From NCBI RefSeq assembly GCF_000359585.1, contig NZ_APMH01000005.1, positions 62,001 to 126,000 of the forward strand: a stretch of DNA of 64,000 nt, given 5' to 3'. This DNA is from Clostridium tyrobutyricum DSM 2637 = ATCC 25755 = JCM 11008 (GTDB lineage: Bacteria > Bacillota > Clostridia > Clostridiales > Clostridiaceae). The stretch's first letter is position 1; every line of letters begins with the position of its first letter. The translations under genes were made by a program, and so were the position numbers. The notes beneath the pieces were generated by a model. It saw only the letters and a list, made by a program, of their open reading frames with translations. It did no database searches and was not told where the DNA came from. Of the stretch, positions 1 through 8,725 are shown one piece after another.

Positions 1-335
1 GAATCATTTTGAACTATGGATTTAACTGATACACCTACAACTGCGGGACTGACTTTTTTTGCTATTTCTGCTGTAGTGAGACCAGTTCCATTAGAAGTAG
101 ATATTGGAGAGGCCTGCTGTGATGATTTTGTAGTAGCTTGATTTGAAATAGTATTAGCTCTTATACTTTCATAAAGTGGTGTATTCTTGAAAAAATTTGT
201 ATTGGGAACAATATATAAAAATGCAGATGCACATATACTTCCTCCGATTAAACTTGCAATTATGGCTACTGCAATATAGGATAAAAACTTCTTACCTTTG
301 AATTTGCCATCTAAAATATTATTTTTTGATTCCAT
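1..335 (-). CDS. HtrA/DegP-type serine protease, N-terminal part
   Basis: Only the first ~111 codons are inside the window; the gene runs off the left edge. Translation of the minus strand starts MESKNNILDGKFKGKK, followed by one hydrophobic segment (about residues 18-38) typical of a signal anchor, then a Ser/Thr-rich linker, then TAEIAKKVSPAVVGVSVKS. The SPAVVGV stretch is the usual entry into the trypsin-like domain of membrane-anchored HtrA proteases of Firmicutes. The catalytic triad and PDZ domain lie outside the window. A GGAGGTA ribosome binding site precedes the ATG. Expected role: extracytoplasmic protein quality control. The family call rests on the anchor-linker-SPAVVGV layout only. 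Confidence 0.75.
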   Translation of the reverse strand, partial: MESKNNILDGKFKGKKFLSYIAVAIIASLIGGSICASAFLYIVPNTNFFKNTPLYESIRANTISNQATTKSSQQASPISTSNGTGLTTAEIAKKVSPAVVGVSVKSIVQND

Positions 336-546
336 GTAATTACCTCCTTTTTGATTATTAATGCACTTTATAGTTATATAATATCCATGTTTTGTTACAT
401 TATCATGTCAGAAATGTTAATTAGTTATGACAATTTTGTTTATTAGATGCTGCTGGTTAAAATCTTTTTAATAAATAATTAAATCTTTATGTTATAATTA
501 TTTGATGTGAAAGTGCTTTTTATTTATGATTAGGGGGTGTTTTTTG

Positions 547-1893
547 TTGGAACGTTCAATTAAATTGAAAGATGGAAAAGTGGGCAAACTACTTTTGGAA
601 TTTTCTATACCAGCTATAGTTGGTATGTTGGTTAACTCTTTGTATATTGTTATAGACAGGATGTTTATAGGAAGAGTGGTAGGAGCCATGGCGATATCAG
701 GGGTTAGTTTGACTTTTCCTATAGTAATACTTATAATGGCATTTTCTATGTTGGTTGGGATCGGATCAGCAGCTACTATTTCTATAAGACTTGGGCAGAA
801 TAAAAAAAGTGAAGCAGAAAATATATTGGGAAATGCACTTATTCTCTTAATTATAGTTGGAATAATAGTAACATTTTTGGGACTTGTATTTTTAGAGCCT
901 ATGCTCATATCATTTGGAGCAACTAATAATACTATAGAATATGCTAAACAGTTTATTGTAATACTGCTTGCTGGTTCAATATTTCAAGTTATAGGATTTG
1001 GATTGAACAATATAATACGATCAGAAGGAAATCCTAAAAAGGCAATGTCTACTATGCTAGTAGGTGCAGTTTCAAATATAATATTGGATTTTATATTTAT
1101 ATATATTTTAAAGTTTGGTATAAGAGGTGCAGCTGTAGCTACTGTTATATCACAAGCCATAAATATGCTATGGGTGCTTTATTATTTTTTTAAGGGAAAC
1201 AGTATGCTTAAAATAAGAAAGCATAATTTATTCCTTAAAAAAGATTTGGTTATGAGTATATTCTCCATAGGAATGGCACCTTTTGCTATGCAGATTGCGG
1301 CAAGTCTTGTGAATATAATACTAAATAGAAGTTTAGGTATATATGGAGGAGATTTAGCTATAGGAGCCATGGGCATAATTAATGGTATAGCTACTATAGT
1401 GCTGATGCCTATATTTGGAATTAATCAAGGCTCACAGCCTATAATTGGATTTAATTATGGGGCGAAGTTATATAGCCGTGTAAAGGAAGCATTAAAACTT
1501 GCCATTATAGCAGGAACAGTTATAGCTACGGCAGGAGCAGTAAGTGTTCATATTTTTCCATATCCATTGGTCTCGCTTTTTAATAAATTTGATATGAATT
1601 TGACCAAAATAACTGTAAATGGGATAAAGATATTTATGCTTATGTATCCTATAGTAGGATTTCAAATAGTAAGTTCCAATTATTTTCAGGCAATAGGAAA
1701 GGCTAAAATATCTATGTTTTTAGCATTGTTAAGGCAGGTTATAGTTCTCATTCCACTAATAATGCTGCTTCCGAAAATATTTGGACTTAATGGAGTGTGG
1801 ATAGCTGCACCAGTATCGGATACAGTATCGTCTGTACTTACAGCAGTATTTTTATTTATTGAAGTTAAAAAACTAAATTTAAAAAAGCAGTAA
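547..1893 (+). CDS. MATE family efflux transporter
   Basis: A ~449-residue polytopic membrane protein with about 12 hydrophobic segments. The N-terminus (KLLLEFSIPAIVGML, then IDRMFIGRVVG) and the internal repeat (GMAPFAMQIAASLVNIILN) are typical of MATE/NorM-like exporters, which expel cationic drugs or metabolites in exchange for Na+ or H+. An in-frame ATG at 526 lies upstream, but AGGGGG at 532-537 falls after it and fits a TTG start at 544 or 547, so I chose 547. It is the first gene of a probable three-gene operon; the phosphoesterase begins 9 bases after its stop. Substrate cannot be inferred. Confidence 0.88.
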   Translation: MERSIKLKDGKVGKLLLEFSIPAIVGMLVNSLYIVIDRMFIGRVVGAMAISGVSLTFPIVILIMAFSMLVGIGSAATISIRLGQNKKSEAENILGNALILLIIVGIIVTFLGLVFLEPMLISFGATNNTIEYAKQFIVILLAGSIFQVIGFGLNNIIRSEGNPKKAMSTMLVGAVSNIILDFIFIYILKFGIRGAAVATVISQAINMLWVLYYFFKGNSMLKIRKHNLFLKKDLVMSIFSIGMAPFAMQIAASLVNIILNRSLGIYGGDLAIGAMGIINGIATIVLMPIFGINQGSQPIIGFNYGAKLYSRVKEALKLAIIAGTVIATAGAVSVHIFPYPLVSLFNKFDMNLTKITVNGIKIFMLMYPIVGFQIVSSNYFQAIGKAKISMFLALLRQVIVLIPLIMLLPKIFGLNGVWIAAPVSDTVSSVLTAVFLFIEVKKLNLKKQ

Positions 1894-1902
1894 GGTGATT
1901 TT

Positions 1903-3030
1903 ATGTTAAATAGGAATGTATTCTTTGCAGTATATACTATTGTTAACTTATATTTAGGATTTAGAATCTTAAACATTGTTAAATATTTCATGCCTAATAT
2001 TAATTTGTATTTATACTGGTTTATATTTATTGTAGTTGCTTTTTCTTTCGTAGTTGAAAGATACAAACCCAATATACCATTTAAGAGAATTAACAAGACT
2101 ATTTATTTTATAGGATCTTATTGGATGGCCATATTATTATATGCTGTAATGGCTTCAATTATAATTGGAATTTTAAGAATATTAATCTTGATCAATATTA
2201 TAAAATATTATGATTGTATAATAATTTCAGATTTAATAGCTGTAGGTGTAATATCATTTATTTTAATATTGGGGACATTCAATGCAAGGCGTATAAAAGT
2301 CACTAAGTATAATATAAATTTAAATAAAAGTATTAAGGAATTTGACAAACTGAATATTGTGATGGTGTCAGACATTCATCTTGGAAGGTTAATGGGAAAA
2401 AACAGATTGAAAGCAATGGTTGACAGAATCAATTCTATGAATTCAGATGTTTTAGTTTTAGCTGGAGATATAATTGATGATGATATGAATATGGATGATT
2501 GTTATGATATTCTAAGATACTTTAAAAATATAAAGAGTAGATATGGAATATATGCTGTATATGGAAATCATGAATATATTGGATCAAATACATATGATAT
2601 AAGGCCAATTTATAAAAAATTGAAAATAAACTTATTAGAAGATACTGCAAAGAACATAGATGATAAATTTTATATAGTTGGAAGAAATGACAAATATAGT
2701 GAGATATGCAAACAGACTTCAAGGAAAACAGTGGAGGAACTACTGGAAACTTTGGACTTGAAAAAACCTGTAGTACTTGTTGATCATCAGCCTTTAGATC
2801 TGGAAAATTGCAAGAAATACGGGGTGGATATTCAATTATCAGGACATACACATAAAGGACAAATGTATCCTAATAATTTAATAACAAAAAAAGTATTTAA
2901 AATAGATTATGGACATTTGAAAGATGGCAGTTTTAACTGCATAGTATCTTGTGGCTTCGGGACATGGGGTCCGCCTATAAGGCTTGGAAGTAAATCTGAG
3001 ATTGTCCAGATTTTAGTAAAGTTCTTATAA
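1903..3030 (+). CDS. Membrane-anchored metallophosphoesterase (YkuE/YaeI-like)
   Basis: 375 residues. The N-terminal ~125 residues hold four hydrophobic segments; the rest is a calcineurin-like phosphoesterase domain with the metal-binding blocks in order: SDIHLGR, AGDIIDD, YGNHEY, DHQPLDLE and SGHTHKGQ. Related membrane-linked enzymes (YkuE, YaeI/LpxH-like) act on phospholipid or nucleotide phosphodiesters, but the substrate here is unknown. AAGGTGAT precedes the ATG. It sits 9 bases after the MATE gene and 24 before the methyltransferase, so the three are probably co-transcribed although no shared pathway is evident. Confidence 0.87.
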   Translation: MLNRNVFFAVYTIVNLYLGFRILNIVKYFMPNINLYLYWFIFIVVAFSFVVERYKPNIPFKRINKTIYFIGSYWMAILLYAVMASIIIGILRILILINIIKYYDCIIISDLIAVGVISFILILGTFNARRIKVTKYNINLNKSIKEFDKLNIVMVSDIHLGRLMGKNRLKAMVDRINSMNSDVLVLAGDIIDDDMNMDDCYDILRYFKNIKSRYGIYAVYGNHEYIGSNTYDIRPIYKKLKINLLEDTAKNIDDKFYIVGRNDKYSEICKQTSRKTVEELLETLDLKKPVVLVDHQPLDLENCKKYGVDIQLSGHTHKGQMYPNNLITKKVFKIDYGHLKDGSFNCIVSCGFGTWGPPIRLGSKSEIVQILVKFL

Positions 3031-3054
3031 AATATTTTTAGGGAAGAGTTAGTA

Positions 3055-4710
3055 ATGGATATAGATGATGTGGATTTATTGGGATATGAATATGAAAATT
3101 CATTAGATAAAAAAGGACGTAAAATCAAGGGGGCCTTTTATACGCCTCCATTTATCATAGATTATATATTAAAGTATACAATGGGTAATTTGGATGTTTT
3201 AAAAAATCCATTTGTAAAAATATTGGATCCTGCATGTGGATGTGGATATTTTTTAATAGGTACATATAAATTTTTATTTTCCAAGTTTAGTATAAGTTTA
3301 GAAAAACTTAGATTGAAATTTTCAAATAGACCTTATGTAATAGATACCTCATTTGGACAAAAAATTGTATATGGAAATGAATATTGGAATATTTGCAATT
3401 TAGAATATCATATACTTAAAAATTGTATATATGGAGCAGATATAGATCCTAAAGCTGTAGAGCTTACTATATACAATTTGACTTTAGTATCTAAAACGAG
3501 GATGAATTTAGATAACAACATAGTTTGCTGCAATAGTCTCATAAAGTTGGATAAATATTTTAACATTAATAATTCTTTTAGAATAAATAAATTTTGGAGA
3601 AGGAAATATGACTATGTAATTGGAAATCCACCGTGGGTTTCTTTAAGCAGAAGATTCAGAAATAATATAAAAAAAGATTTAATTGATTATTATATGAAGG
3701 AATACCAGGGAGGCAGATATCTTCCTAATTTATATGAATATTTTATAAAAAGATCATTTGAAGTTGTAAGTTTAAAAGGAAGGATTGGATTTATAATTCC
3801 TGATAGATTTGCAAATAATCTTCAGTATGTAAATCTTAGAAAGTATATATTGAGAAACTATAATATAATTAGATTGGGATTTAAGATAAAGTTTCCAAAT
3901 ATAAATACAGATACCATGATATTTATAGCAGAAAATAGTTATACTCCTGATAATAAATGTACCATTGAAATTAATAATATACGCAGCTATTTTGTAAATC
4001 AGATTGATTATATGAAAAATCCCAATTTGGAATTTTCATATGATTTAGAACCTGTAAATGAGTATATAAAAAGTATTATAGAAGATAATAGTATTAAATT
4101 GGGAAACTTATGTATAACTTTTACAGGATTTATCGGTATTAAAAGTTTAATTACTAAAATCAGAAAAAATAAGAATCAGATTAAAATAATAAAAGGCGAA
4201 AATATAAAAAAATATAGGATATTGAGCAATTATTATTATGAGTTTGTTGATGTCAACATAAAAGGAGGAACTAAAGATATAAAAAAACTCAAGAATAACA
4301 ACAAGGTAATTGTGAGAAAAACCGGCAAGAGTATAATAGCTGCCTTGGATAATACGGGATATGCAATAGAGCAGTCATTATATGGCATAATACCTGATAG
4401 AGAGGAAATTTCCAGTGAATATATATTGGGAATATTGAATTCAAAATTAATACAATGGTACTATATGAATTTTTTAATTACGAATTCTAATTCAATGCCT
4501 CATGTAAAAAAATATAACCTGGATAAGATACCCATTAAAATATGTAGTAAAGCTCAACAGACGAATATAGAAAATTTAATTCAAAATATGATTAAATGTA
4601 GTAAATATGATAAAAGGCTTAATATCGAAACACAAATAAATAATCAAGTGTTTAGCATATACGGAATTGATGAAACACATAAGAAAATTATAGAAAGTGT
4701 TGTGAAATAG
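3055..4710 (+). CDS. Orphan N6-adenine DNA methyltransferase (Eco57I/TaqI-like)
   Basis: 551 residues. FYTPPFIIDYIL near residues 28-39 and DPACGCGYFL (about 58-67) form the SAM-binding motifs X and I. A GADIDP motif follows, and the catalytic motif IV NPPW lies at about 191-194, a signature of N6-adenine methylases of the TaqI/Eco57I type. The C-terminal ~250 residues resemble a target-recognition domain. No nuclease gene lies next to it, and its operon partners are a transporter and a phosphoesterase, so it is probably a solitary methylase that may mark the genome. C. difficile CamA has a similar size and solitary context, but orthology is not shown. GGGAAG lies 8 bases before the ATG. Confidence 0.85.
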   Translation: MDIDDVDLLGYEYENSLDKKGRKIKGAFYTPPFIIDYILKYTMGNLDVLKNPFVKILDPACGCGYFLIGTYKFLFSKFSISLEKLRLKFSNRPYVIDTSFGQKIVYGNEYWNICNLEYHILKNCIYGADIDPKAVELTIYNLTLVSKTRMNLDNNIVCCNSLIKLDKYFNINNSFRINKFWRRKYDYVIGNPPWVSLSRRFRNNIKKDLIDYYMKEYQGGRYLPNLYEYFIKRSFEVVSLKGRIGFIIPDRFANNLQYVNLRKYILRNYNIIRLGFKIKFPNINTDTMIFIAENSYTPDNKCTIEINNIRSYFVNQIDYMKNPNLEFSYDLEPVNEYIKSIIEDNSIKLGNLCITFTGFIGIKSLITKIRKNKNQIKIIKGENIKKYRILSNYYYEFVDVNIKGGTKDIKKLKNNNKVIVRKTGKSIIAALDNTGYAIEQSLYGIIPDREEISSEYILGILNSKLIQWYYMNFLITNSNSMPHVKKYNLDKIPIKICSKAQQTNIENLIQNMIKCSKYDKRLNIETQINNQVFSIYGIDETHKKIIESVVK

Positions 4711-4807
4711 GTAAGCAAAATTTCAACTGAAACGAATTATACTGTAGAATATATGGTAATAGTATGGTATATACAAGAATAATAACAACTTTTTTTACAG
4801 CAATGTA

Positions 4808-4836
4808 TTGACTTATACATAATATGATATTATACT
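4808..4836 (+). promoter_or_regulatory. Sigma-A promoter of the purine permease leader
   Basis: TTGACT at 4808-4813 and TATACT at 4831-4836 are separated by exactly 17 bases, about 30 bases before the guanine aptamer. This is a near-consensus vegetative promoter and places the transcript start near 4843. The preceding stretch 4711-4807 shows no gene. Confidence 0.72.
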
Positions 4837-4865
4837 TGATATTAATTATTAATATTCATTGATTA

Positions 4866-4936
4866 TCATCTATATAATCTTGATAGTATGCTCAAGAGTT
4901 TCTACCAGAGAGCGAAAAATCTCTGACTATAGGTGA
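4866..4936 (+). promoter_or_regulatory. Guanine (purine) riboswitch upstream of the permease
   Basis: The conserved purine aptamer is present. A 9-bp P1 pairs 4866-4874 with 4928-4936, with one G-U. P2 is CTTGA/TCAAG, the J2/3 core is GTTTCTACC, P3 is CAGAGA/TCTCTG, and J3/1 is CTAT. The specificity base corresponding to C74 of xpt is C4927, which predicts guanine/hypoxanthine rather than adenine binding. A competing hairpin (GAATCC 4935-4940 with GGATTC 4949-4954) overlaps both P1 and the terminator stem and could be the antiterminator. Confidence 0.93.
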
Positions 4937-4951
4937 ATCCGTTAACATGGA

Positions 4952-4998
4952 TTCTAAGGGAAATTTATTTTTAAATTTCAACTTAGAAATTTTTATTT
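4952..4998 (+). terminator. Riboswitch expression-platform terminator
   Basis: TTCTAAG (4952-4958) pairs with CTTAGAA (4982-4988), and inside it GAAATTT (4960-4966) pairs with AAATTTC (4973-4979). A run of five T follows at 4990. Its position between the aptamer and the ribosome binding site fits ligand-induced transcription termination. Confidence 0.78.
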
Positions 4999-5014
4999 GG
5001 AGGTAAAATTGTAT

Positions 5015-6445
5015 ATGGAAAAACCTAATGGAACTAATCAAGAGAAGAAATCATTTTTAGAATCTTTTTTTAAGCTCTCAGAAAACAATACTACAGTTAA
5101 AACGGAAATTATAGCGGGTATAACGACTTTTATAACTATGGCCTATATAATTTTTGTAAATCCAAGCATATTGATGCAAGCGGGAATGAATGCCAGGGGA
5201 CTTATGGGAGAAGCAGCCGTCAAAGCAGGGCTTTCTGCAATTAATGATCCGGTAGTTGCATCGGTATTTGCAGCAACATGTATAGCAGCAGCAATAGGAA
5301 CTTTTATTATGGCATTTAATGCAAACCTTCCTTTTGCACAAGCACCTGGAATGGGGTTAAATGCATTTTTTACTTACAGTGTATGCCTTGGAATGGGATA
5401 CAGATGGCAGCAGGCATTGGCTGCAGTACTTGTTTCAGGAATAATCTTCATAATAATTACGGTAACATCTATAAGAGAAAAAATTGTAGATGCACTTCCA
5501 CATAATCTAAAGCTTGCCATATCAGGTGGTATTGGATTGTTTATAGCTCTTATAGGATTGAAAAATGCAGGAATAGTAGTGTCAGATGCTTCGACATTGG
5601 TGGCTTTTGGAAAATTTACAAGTCCTCATGTATTATTGGCCATTATAGGAATCTTAATTACATCGATACTTATGGCGAGAAAGATTAAAGGGTCCATACT
5701 TATAGGAATAATTCTTACTACTATAATTGGAATACCTTTTGGAGTAACCCACCTTTCAGGAATACATATAATAAGCAGGCCACCTTCTTTGGCACCTACA
5801 TTTATGGCCTTTGATTTTAAGGACCTTTTGGGTATTGGAAAGGCAGGGGCTTTAGGAGCTGTCAGCAGTTTGATTATGGTAATAATAACATTTACTTTGG
5901 TAGATTTGTTTGATACCATAGGAACTTTAGTTGGAACAGCTGAAAAAGCTGGAATGGTTGATAAAAATGGAAGAGTCAAGAATATGCATAAAGCTCTTTT
6001 TTCAGACGCCATTGCAACTACTGTAGGTTCAATGCTTGGTACAAGTACTGTTAATACCTATGTTGAATCAACATCAGGGGTATCAGCAGGAGGAAGAACC
6101 GGGCTTACTTCTTGTACGGTTGGAATACTATTCATACTTTCATTATTCTTTTCAGGATTAGTTGGAATAGTTCCTACAGAGGCTACAGCACCAGCACTTA
6201 TAATAGTCGGAGTACTTATGATGGGTGCAGTTACCAAAATAAATTTTGATGATTTTACAGAAGCTTTACCTGCTTTCTTCGCTATAGCATTTATGCCGTT
6301 TAGTTATAGTATAGCAAATGGTATAGCAGCAGCAATAATCTTTTATCCAATAGTTAAAGTAGTTACAGGAAGATATAAAGAGGTTCATCCTATAATATAT
6401 ATACTGGCGGCACTCTTTGTATTTAGATTTGCCATGCTTGGATGA
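5015..6445 (+). CDS. pbuG: Guanine/hypoxanthine permease (AzgA/PbuG-like, NCS2)
   Basis: About 477 residues with 12 or more hydrophobic segments. The protein shows the usual AzgA/PbuG blocks: AGITTFITMAYIIFVNP at the N-terminus, NANLPFAQAPGMGLNAFF, DLFDTIGTLVGTAEKAG, and GTSTVNTYVESTSGVSAGGRTG. It imports hypoxanthine/guanine by proton symport. The guanine riboswitch directly upstream agrees with that substrate and predicts repression when purines are plentiful. A TTG at 4997 overlaps the GGAGGT ribosome binding site, so the real start is the ATG at 5015 (a TTG at 5009 is possible). Confidence 0.92.
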   Translation: MEKPNGTNQEKKSFLESFFKLSENNTTVKTEIIAGITTFITMAYIIFVNPSILMQAGMNARGLMGEAAVKAGLSAINDPVVASVFAATCIAAAIGTFIMAFNANLPFAQAPGMGLNAFFTYSVCLGMGYRWQQALAAVLVSGIIFIIITVTSIREKIVDALPHNLKLAISGGIGLFIALIGLKNAGIVVSDASTLVAFGKFTSPHVLLAIIGILITSILMARKIKGSILIGIILTTIIGIPFGVTHLSGIHIISRPPSLAPTFMAFDFKDLLGIGKAGALGAVSSLIMVIITFTLVDLFDTIGTLVGTAEKAGMVDKNGRVKNMHKALFSDAIATTVGSMLGTSTVNTYVESTSGVSAGGRTGLTSCTVGILFILSLFFSGLVGIVPTEATAPALIIVGVLMMGAVTKINFDDFTEALPAFFAIAFMPFSYSIANGIAAAIIFYPIVKVVTGRYKEVHPIIYILAALFVFRFAMLG

Positions 6446-6458
6446 TTATGAAGTTGCA

Positions 6459-6492
6459 AATAACCGGTTAGAATTCTAATCGGTTATTCTTA
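6459..6492 (+). terminator. Terminator-like hairpin after the permease
   Basis: AATAACCG (6459-6466) pairs with CGGTTATT (6481-6488), with an internal TTAGAATTCTAA palindrome extending the stem. The trailing sequence is only moderately T-rich, so termination may be weak. Confidence 0.6.
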
Positions 6493-6596
6493 TATCTTCA
6501 GTAAATTAATAGTTTATTAAATATATGAGCATATGGTTGAAATTATAATTTCAATAAATTATGCTATTAGTAAGAATAAAGATAGGTGGTTTTTAT

Positions 6597-7178
6597 ATGA
6601 AAAAAAGTTTGAAACTATTAATATGTCTTACTACCATAGTATTTGTTGTAGTTTTAATAACTGAATTTCAGGTAGTATTTTTTGGAGAAGATGCTCAACC
6701 TAAAAAATCTGATTGCATAATTGTTCTAGGATGTAAGGTCTATGGAAGCACACCCAGCCCATTTTTGGCATGGAGATTGAACAAAAGTTTTGAACTCTAT
6801 AATAGAGGATATGGAAATTATATTATTGTTTCAGGTGGCAAGGGGCAGGGAGAAAATATATCTGAAGCCCAGGCAATGAAAAATTATCTAGTATCCAGAG
6901 GTGCTAATTCATCAAGGATTATAATGGAAGATAAATCAGCTTCAACTATGGCAAATTTAATAAATTCCAAAAAGATAATGGAGGAAAATAATTTTAAGAC
7001 AGCTGTAATAGTTTCAAATAAGTATCATTTGAAAAGAGCTTCGCTGATGTCTGAAAAGCAGCATATAGATGCTAGTTATGCAGGTGTTTTTGTATCTCAA
7101 TATAAGACACATGAAATTATAGGATATGTTAGAGAGATACCAGCTATCTGGAAGTACTATTTAATATCTAAAGGTTAA
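6597..7178 (+). CDS. YdcF/SanA-like DUF218 membrane protein
   Basis: 193 residues from the ATG at 6597, which follows AGGTGG with good spacing; an upstream in-frame ATG at 6561 has no ribosome binding site. One N-terminal transmembrane helix is followed by the DUF218 core: DCIIVLGCKVYGSTPSPFLAWR, an IIVSGGKGQGENISEAQAM motif, then ITMEDKSASTMANL-like and VSNKYHLKRA blocks. DUF218 proteins such as SanA and YdcF are linked to envelope barrier function, with poorly known chemistry. Its 3' end overlaps the convergent esterase gene by 11 bases. Confidence 0.83.
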   Translation: MKKSLKLLICLTTIVFVVVLITEFQVVFFGEDAQPKKSDCIIVLGCKVYGSTPSPFLAWRLNKSFELYNRGYGNYIIVSGGKGQGENISEAQAMKNYLVSRGANSSRIIMEDKSASTMANLINSKKIMEENNFKTAVIVSNKYHLKRASLMSEKQHIDASYAGVFVSQYKTHEIIGYVREIPAIWKYYLISKG

Positions 7179-7755
7179 GAATTTTATTTAACCTTGATAT
7201 TGCTAAATTTGACATAAGTTCATGCCCTAGTTTTGATGGATGAACTCCGTCTATGTACAAGCTTTCGGGTTTTAATGATTTAAGCTTGCTTGAAAATAAT
7301 TTAAAAAAATCTATATATTCTATAGTGTTTTTATTACAAATATCAATTATCCATTTTCTATATAAAATCTGATTTTTATTTATCAAATCGTAATTTGAGT
7401 CAGTTCCCCAATATAAAATAGCTAGTTCACCAATTACAGGAGGTTCTATGCCTAATATTGGAATTATGTTGTGATTTAAAGATTCCTTTATTATTTCATA
7501 CAAGTTGTCTTCCACTATATTTAAGGAATAGTTGTTCATTATATCATTGCATCCACCCATTATAAAAGAATGGGTGGGATTTTTTTCTACAACATCCCTA
7601 AAGGACCTTGACAACATTCCTGCTGTAGTATCTCCATTAATGCCTTTATTTATTATATTTATTTTAAGTGAATTTTTTACTATTGATATCCATGAAACAT
7701 CCATGGATACTCCATATCCTGTAGTTAAACTGTCACCTATACATACAAGTTTCAT
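7168..7755 (-). CDS. SGNH/GDSL-type lipase/esterase
   Basis: 195 residues from the ATG at 7755; a GTG nine bases upstream is too close to the GGGAG ribosome binding site. The SGNH blocks are in order: GDSLTTGYG with the nucleophile Ser, INGDTTAGM (Gly block), GGCNDI (Asn block), and DGVHPSKLGHE with the Asp-x-x-His pair. No signal peptide is seen, so it is probably cytoplasmic, like the small Clostridium/Bacillus GDSL esterases. The substrate is unknown. Confidence 0.88.
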   Translation of the reverse strand: MKLVCIGDSLTTGYGVSMDVSWISIVKNSLKINIINKGINGDTTAGMLSRSFRDVVEKNPTHSFIMGGCNDIMNNYSLNIVEDNLYEIIKESLNHNIIPILGIEPPVIGELAILYWGTDSNYDLINKNQILYRKWIIDICNKNTIEYIDFFKLFSSKLKSLKPESLYIDGVHPSKLGHELMSNLAISRLNKILNL

Positions 7756-7896
7756 GCAAAACACATCTCCCTGAATAATAAATCTATTTTAATGGTAAAA
7801 TATGCTTGTAGTATATCAAATAGTTATGGATATATCAAATATATGAATTATCATAAAATTTGAAAATATTTTCATCACATTTAATGTTCACAATGG

Positions 7897-7953
7897 TACG
7901 AATATTAAATATGATATTAATCATATAACAGGAAAATATACGAATATTAAATA
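7897..7953. repeat. 15-bp direct repeat upstream of the pur promoter
   Basis: TACGAATATTAAATA occurs identically at 7897-7911 and 7939-7953, 42 bp apart (four helical turns), ending 20 bp before the proposed -35 box. It resembles neither the Firmicute PurBox exactly nor any part of the riboswitch. It may bind a regulator of the pur operon. The rest of 7756-8020 is AT-rich with no gene visible. Confidence 0.4.
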
Positions 7954-7972
7954 ATAAATTTTTATTAACGTA

Positions 7973-8001
7973 TTGAATATTATATTATGATATGTTAATA
8001 T
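7973..8001 (+). promoter_or_regulatory. Probable sigma-A promoter of the pur operon
   Basis: TTGAAT (7973-7978) and TAATAT (7996-8001) are separated by 17 bases and lie just upstream of the aptamer, so the transcript would begin near 8008 and include the whole riboswitch. Confidence 0.55.
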
Positions 8002-8020
8002 TATCGTATCAAAACACATA

Positions 8021-8098
8021 GAGTATCCATATAATCCTAATAATGTGGTTTAGGAGTTTCTACCGGAAGCCGTAAATTTCCAGTCTATGGATAAACTC
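8021..8098 (+). promoter_or_regulatory. Guanine (purine) riboswitch of the pur operon
   Basis: P1 pairs ATCCATA-type sequence near 8024-8031 with TATGGATA (8086-8093) and can extend through GAGT/ACTC. P2 is CCTAA/TTAGG, the J2/3 core is GTTTCTACC, and P3 is GGAA/TTCC around a GCCGTAAA loop. The base equivalent to C74 is C8085, which predicts guanine or hypoxanthine as ligand. The element stands alone 150 bases before purE and should shut the operon when guanine is high. Confidence 0.92.
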
Positions 8099-8103
8099 AT
8101 TTG

Positions 8104-8134
8104 AAACCATTATTATATTATTAATGGGTTTTTA
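8104..8134 (+). terminator. Putative pur leader terminator
   Basis: AAACCATTA (8104-8112) can pair with TAATGGGTTT (8122-8131) with one bulged G, followed by a T run. It lies directly after the aptamer, as expected for a transcriptional off-switch. Confidence 0.55.
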
Positions 8135-8245
8135 AATTAGTTTGCCAATTTTAGGGTTTCGTATAGATTCATAGTTATGGATTTAGCGGAACTTTTTATA
8201 TTTTTAGAATAAAAATTAGTTTTATAAATTTTAAGGAGGATACAT

Positions 8246-8725
8246 ATGAAGGTAGCAATTATATTTGGCAGTAGTTCTGACACGGAAAAAATGAAGGGGG
8301 CAGCTAAAGCTTTAAAGGAATTTGATATTGAGTATAAAGCTTATATTTTATCAGCACATAGAGTACCTGAAAAATTATTGGAGACTATAAAGAAGGTAGA
8401 AAGTGAAGGCTGCGAATGTATAATTTCTGGTGCAGGACTTGCAGCTCATCTTCCAGGAGTAATTGCAGCAAATACTACTGTTCCGGTTATAGGAGTTCCA
8501 CTTAATGCAGCTATATCAGGACTTGACTCTCTCTTTTCAATAGTTCAGATGCCAAAGTCAATACCTGTAGCTACAGTGGGAATAAATAATAGTTATAATG
8601 CAGGTATGTTGGCTGTAGAGATTTTGGCTCTCAAATATCCTGAAATTAAAGAAAAATTAATTGAATTCAGAAAAAATATGAAAGAAAAATTTATTAAAGA
8701 AAATGGAAACGGAGTTGAATTATAA
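8246..8725 (+). CDS. purE: PurE, N5-carboxyaminoimidazole ribonucleotide mutase
   Basis: 159 residues, the normal length for class I PurE. Key segments are IIFGSSSDTEKM (phosphate-binding SxSD), SAHRVPE with the catalytic His, and SGAGLAAHLPG. It converts N5-CAIR to CAIR in de novo purine synthesis. AAGGAGG precedes the ATG. First gene of the pur operon; its TAA abuts the purC ATG. No purK is visible nearby, so the N5-CAIR synthetase must be encoded elsewhere. Confidence 0.96.
   Translation: MKVAIIFGSSSDTEKMKGAAKALKEFDIEYKAYILSAHRVPEKLLETIKKVESEGCECIISGAGLAAHLPGVIAANTTVPVIGVPLNAAISGLDSLFSIVQMPKSIPVATVGINNSYNAGMLAVEILALKYPEIKEKLIEFRKNMKEKFIKENGNGVEL

Noticed and set aside
526-546. ATG at 526 as start of the MATE gene
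   Set aside because: The only good ribosome binding site (532-537) lies after this ATG and fits the TTG codons at 544/547.
4866-4936. Adenine specificity of the purine riboswitches
   Set aside because: In both aptamers the J3/1 specificity base is C (4927 and 8085), which indicates guanine-type ligands.
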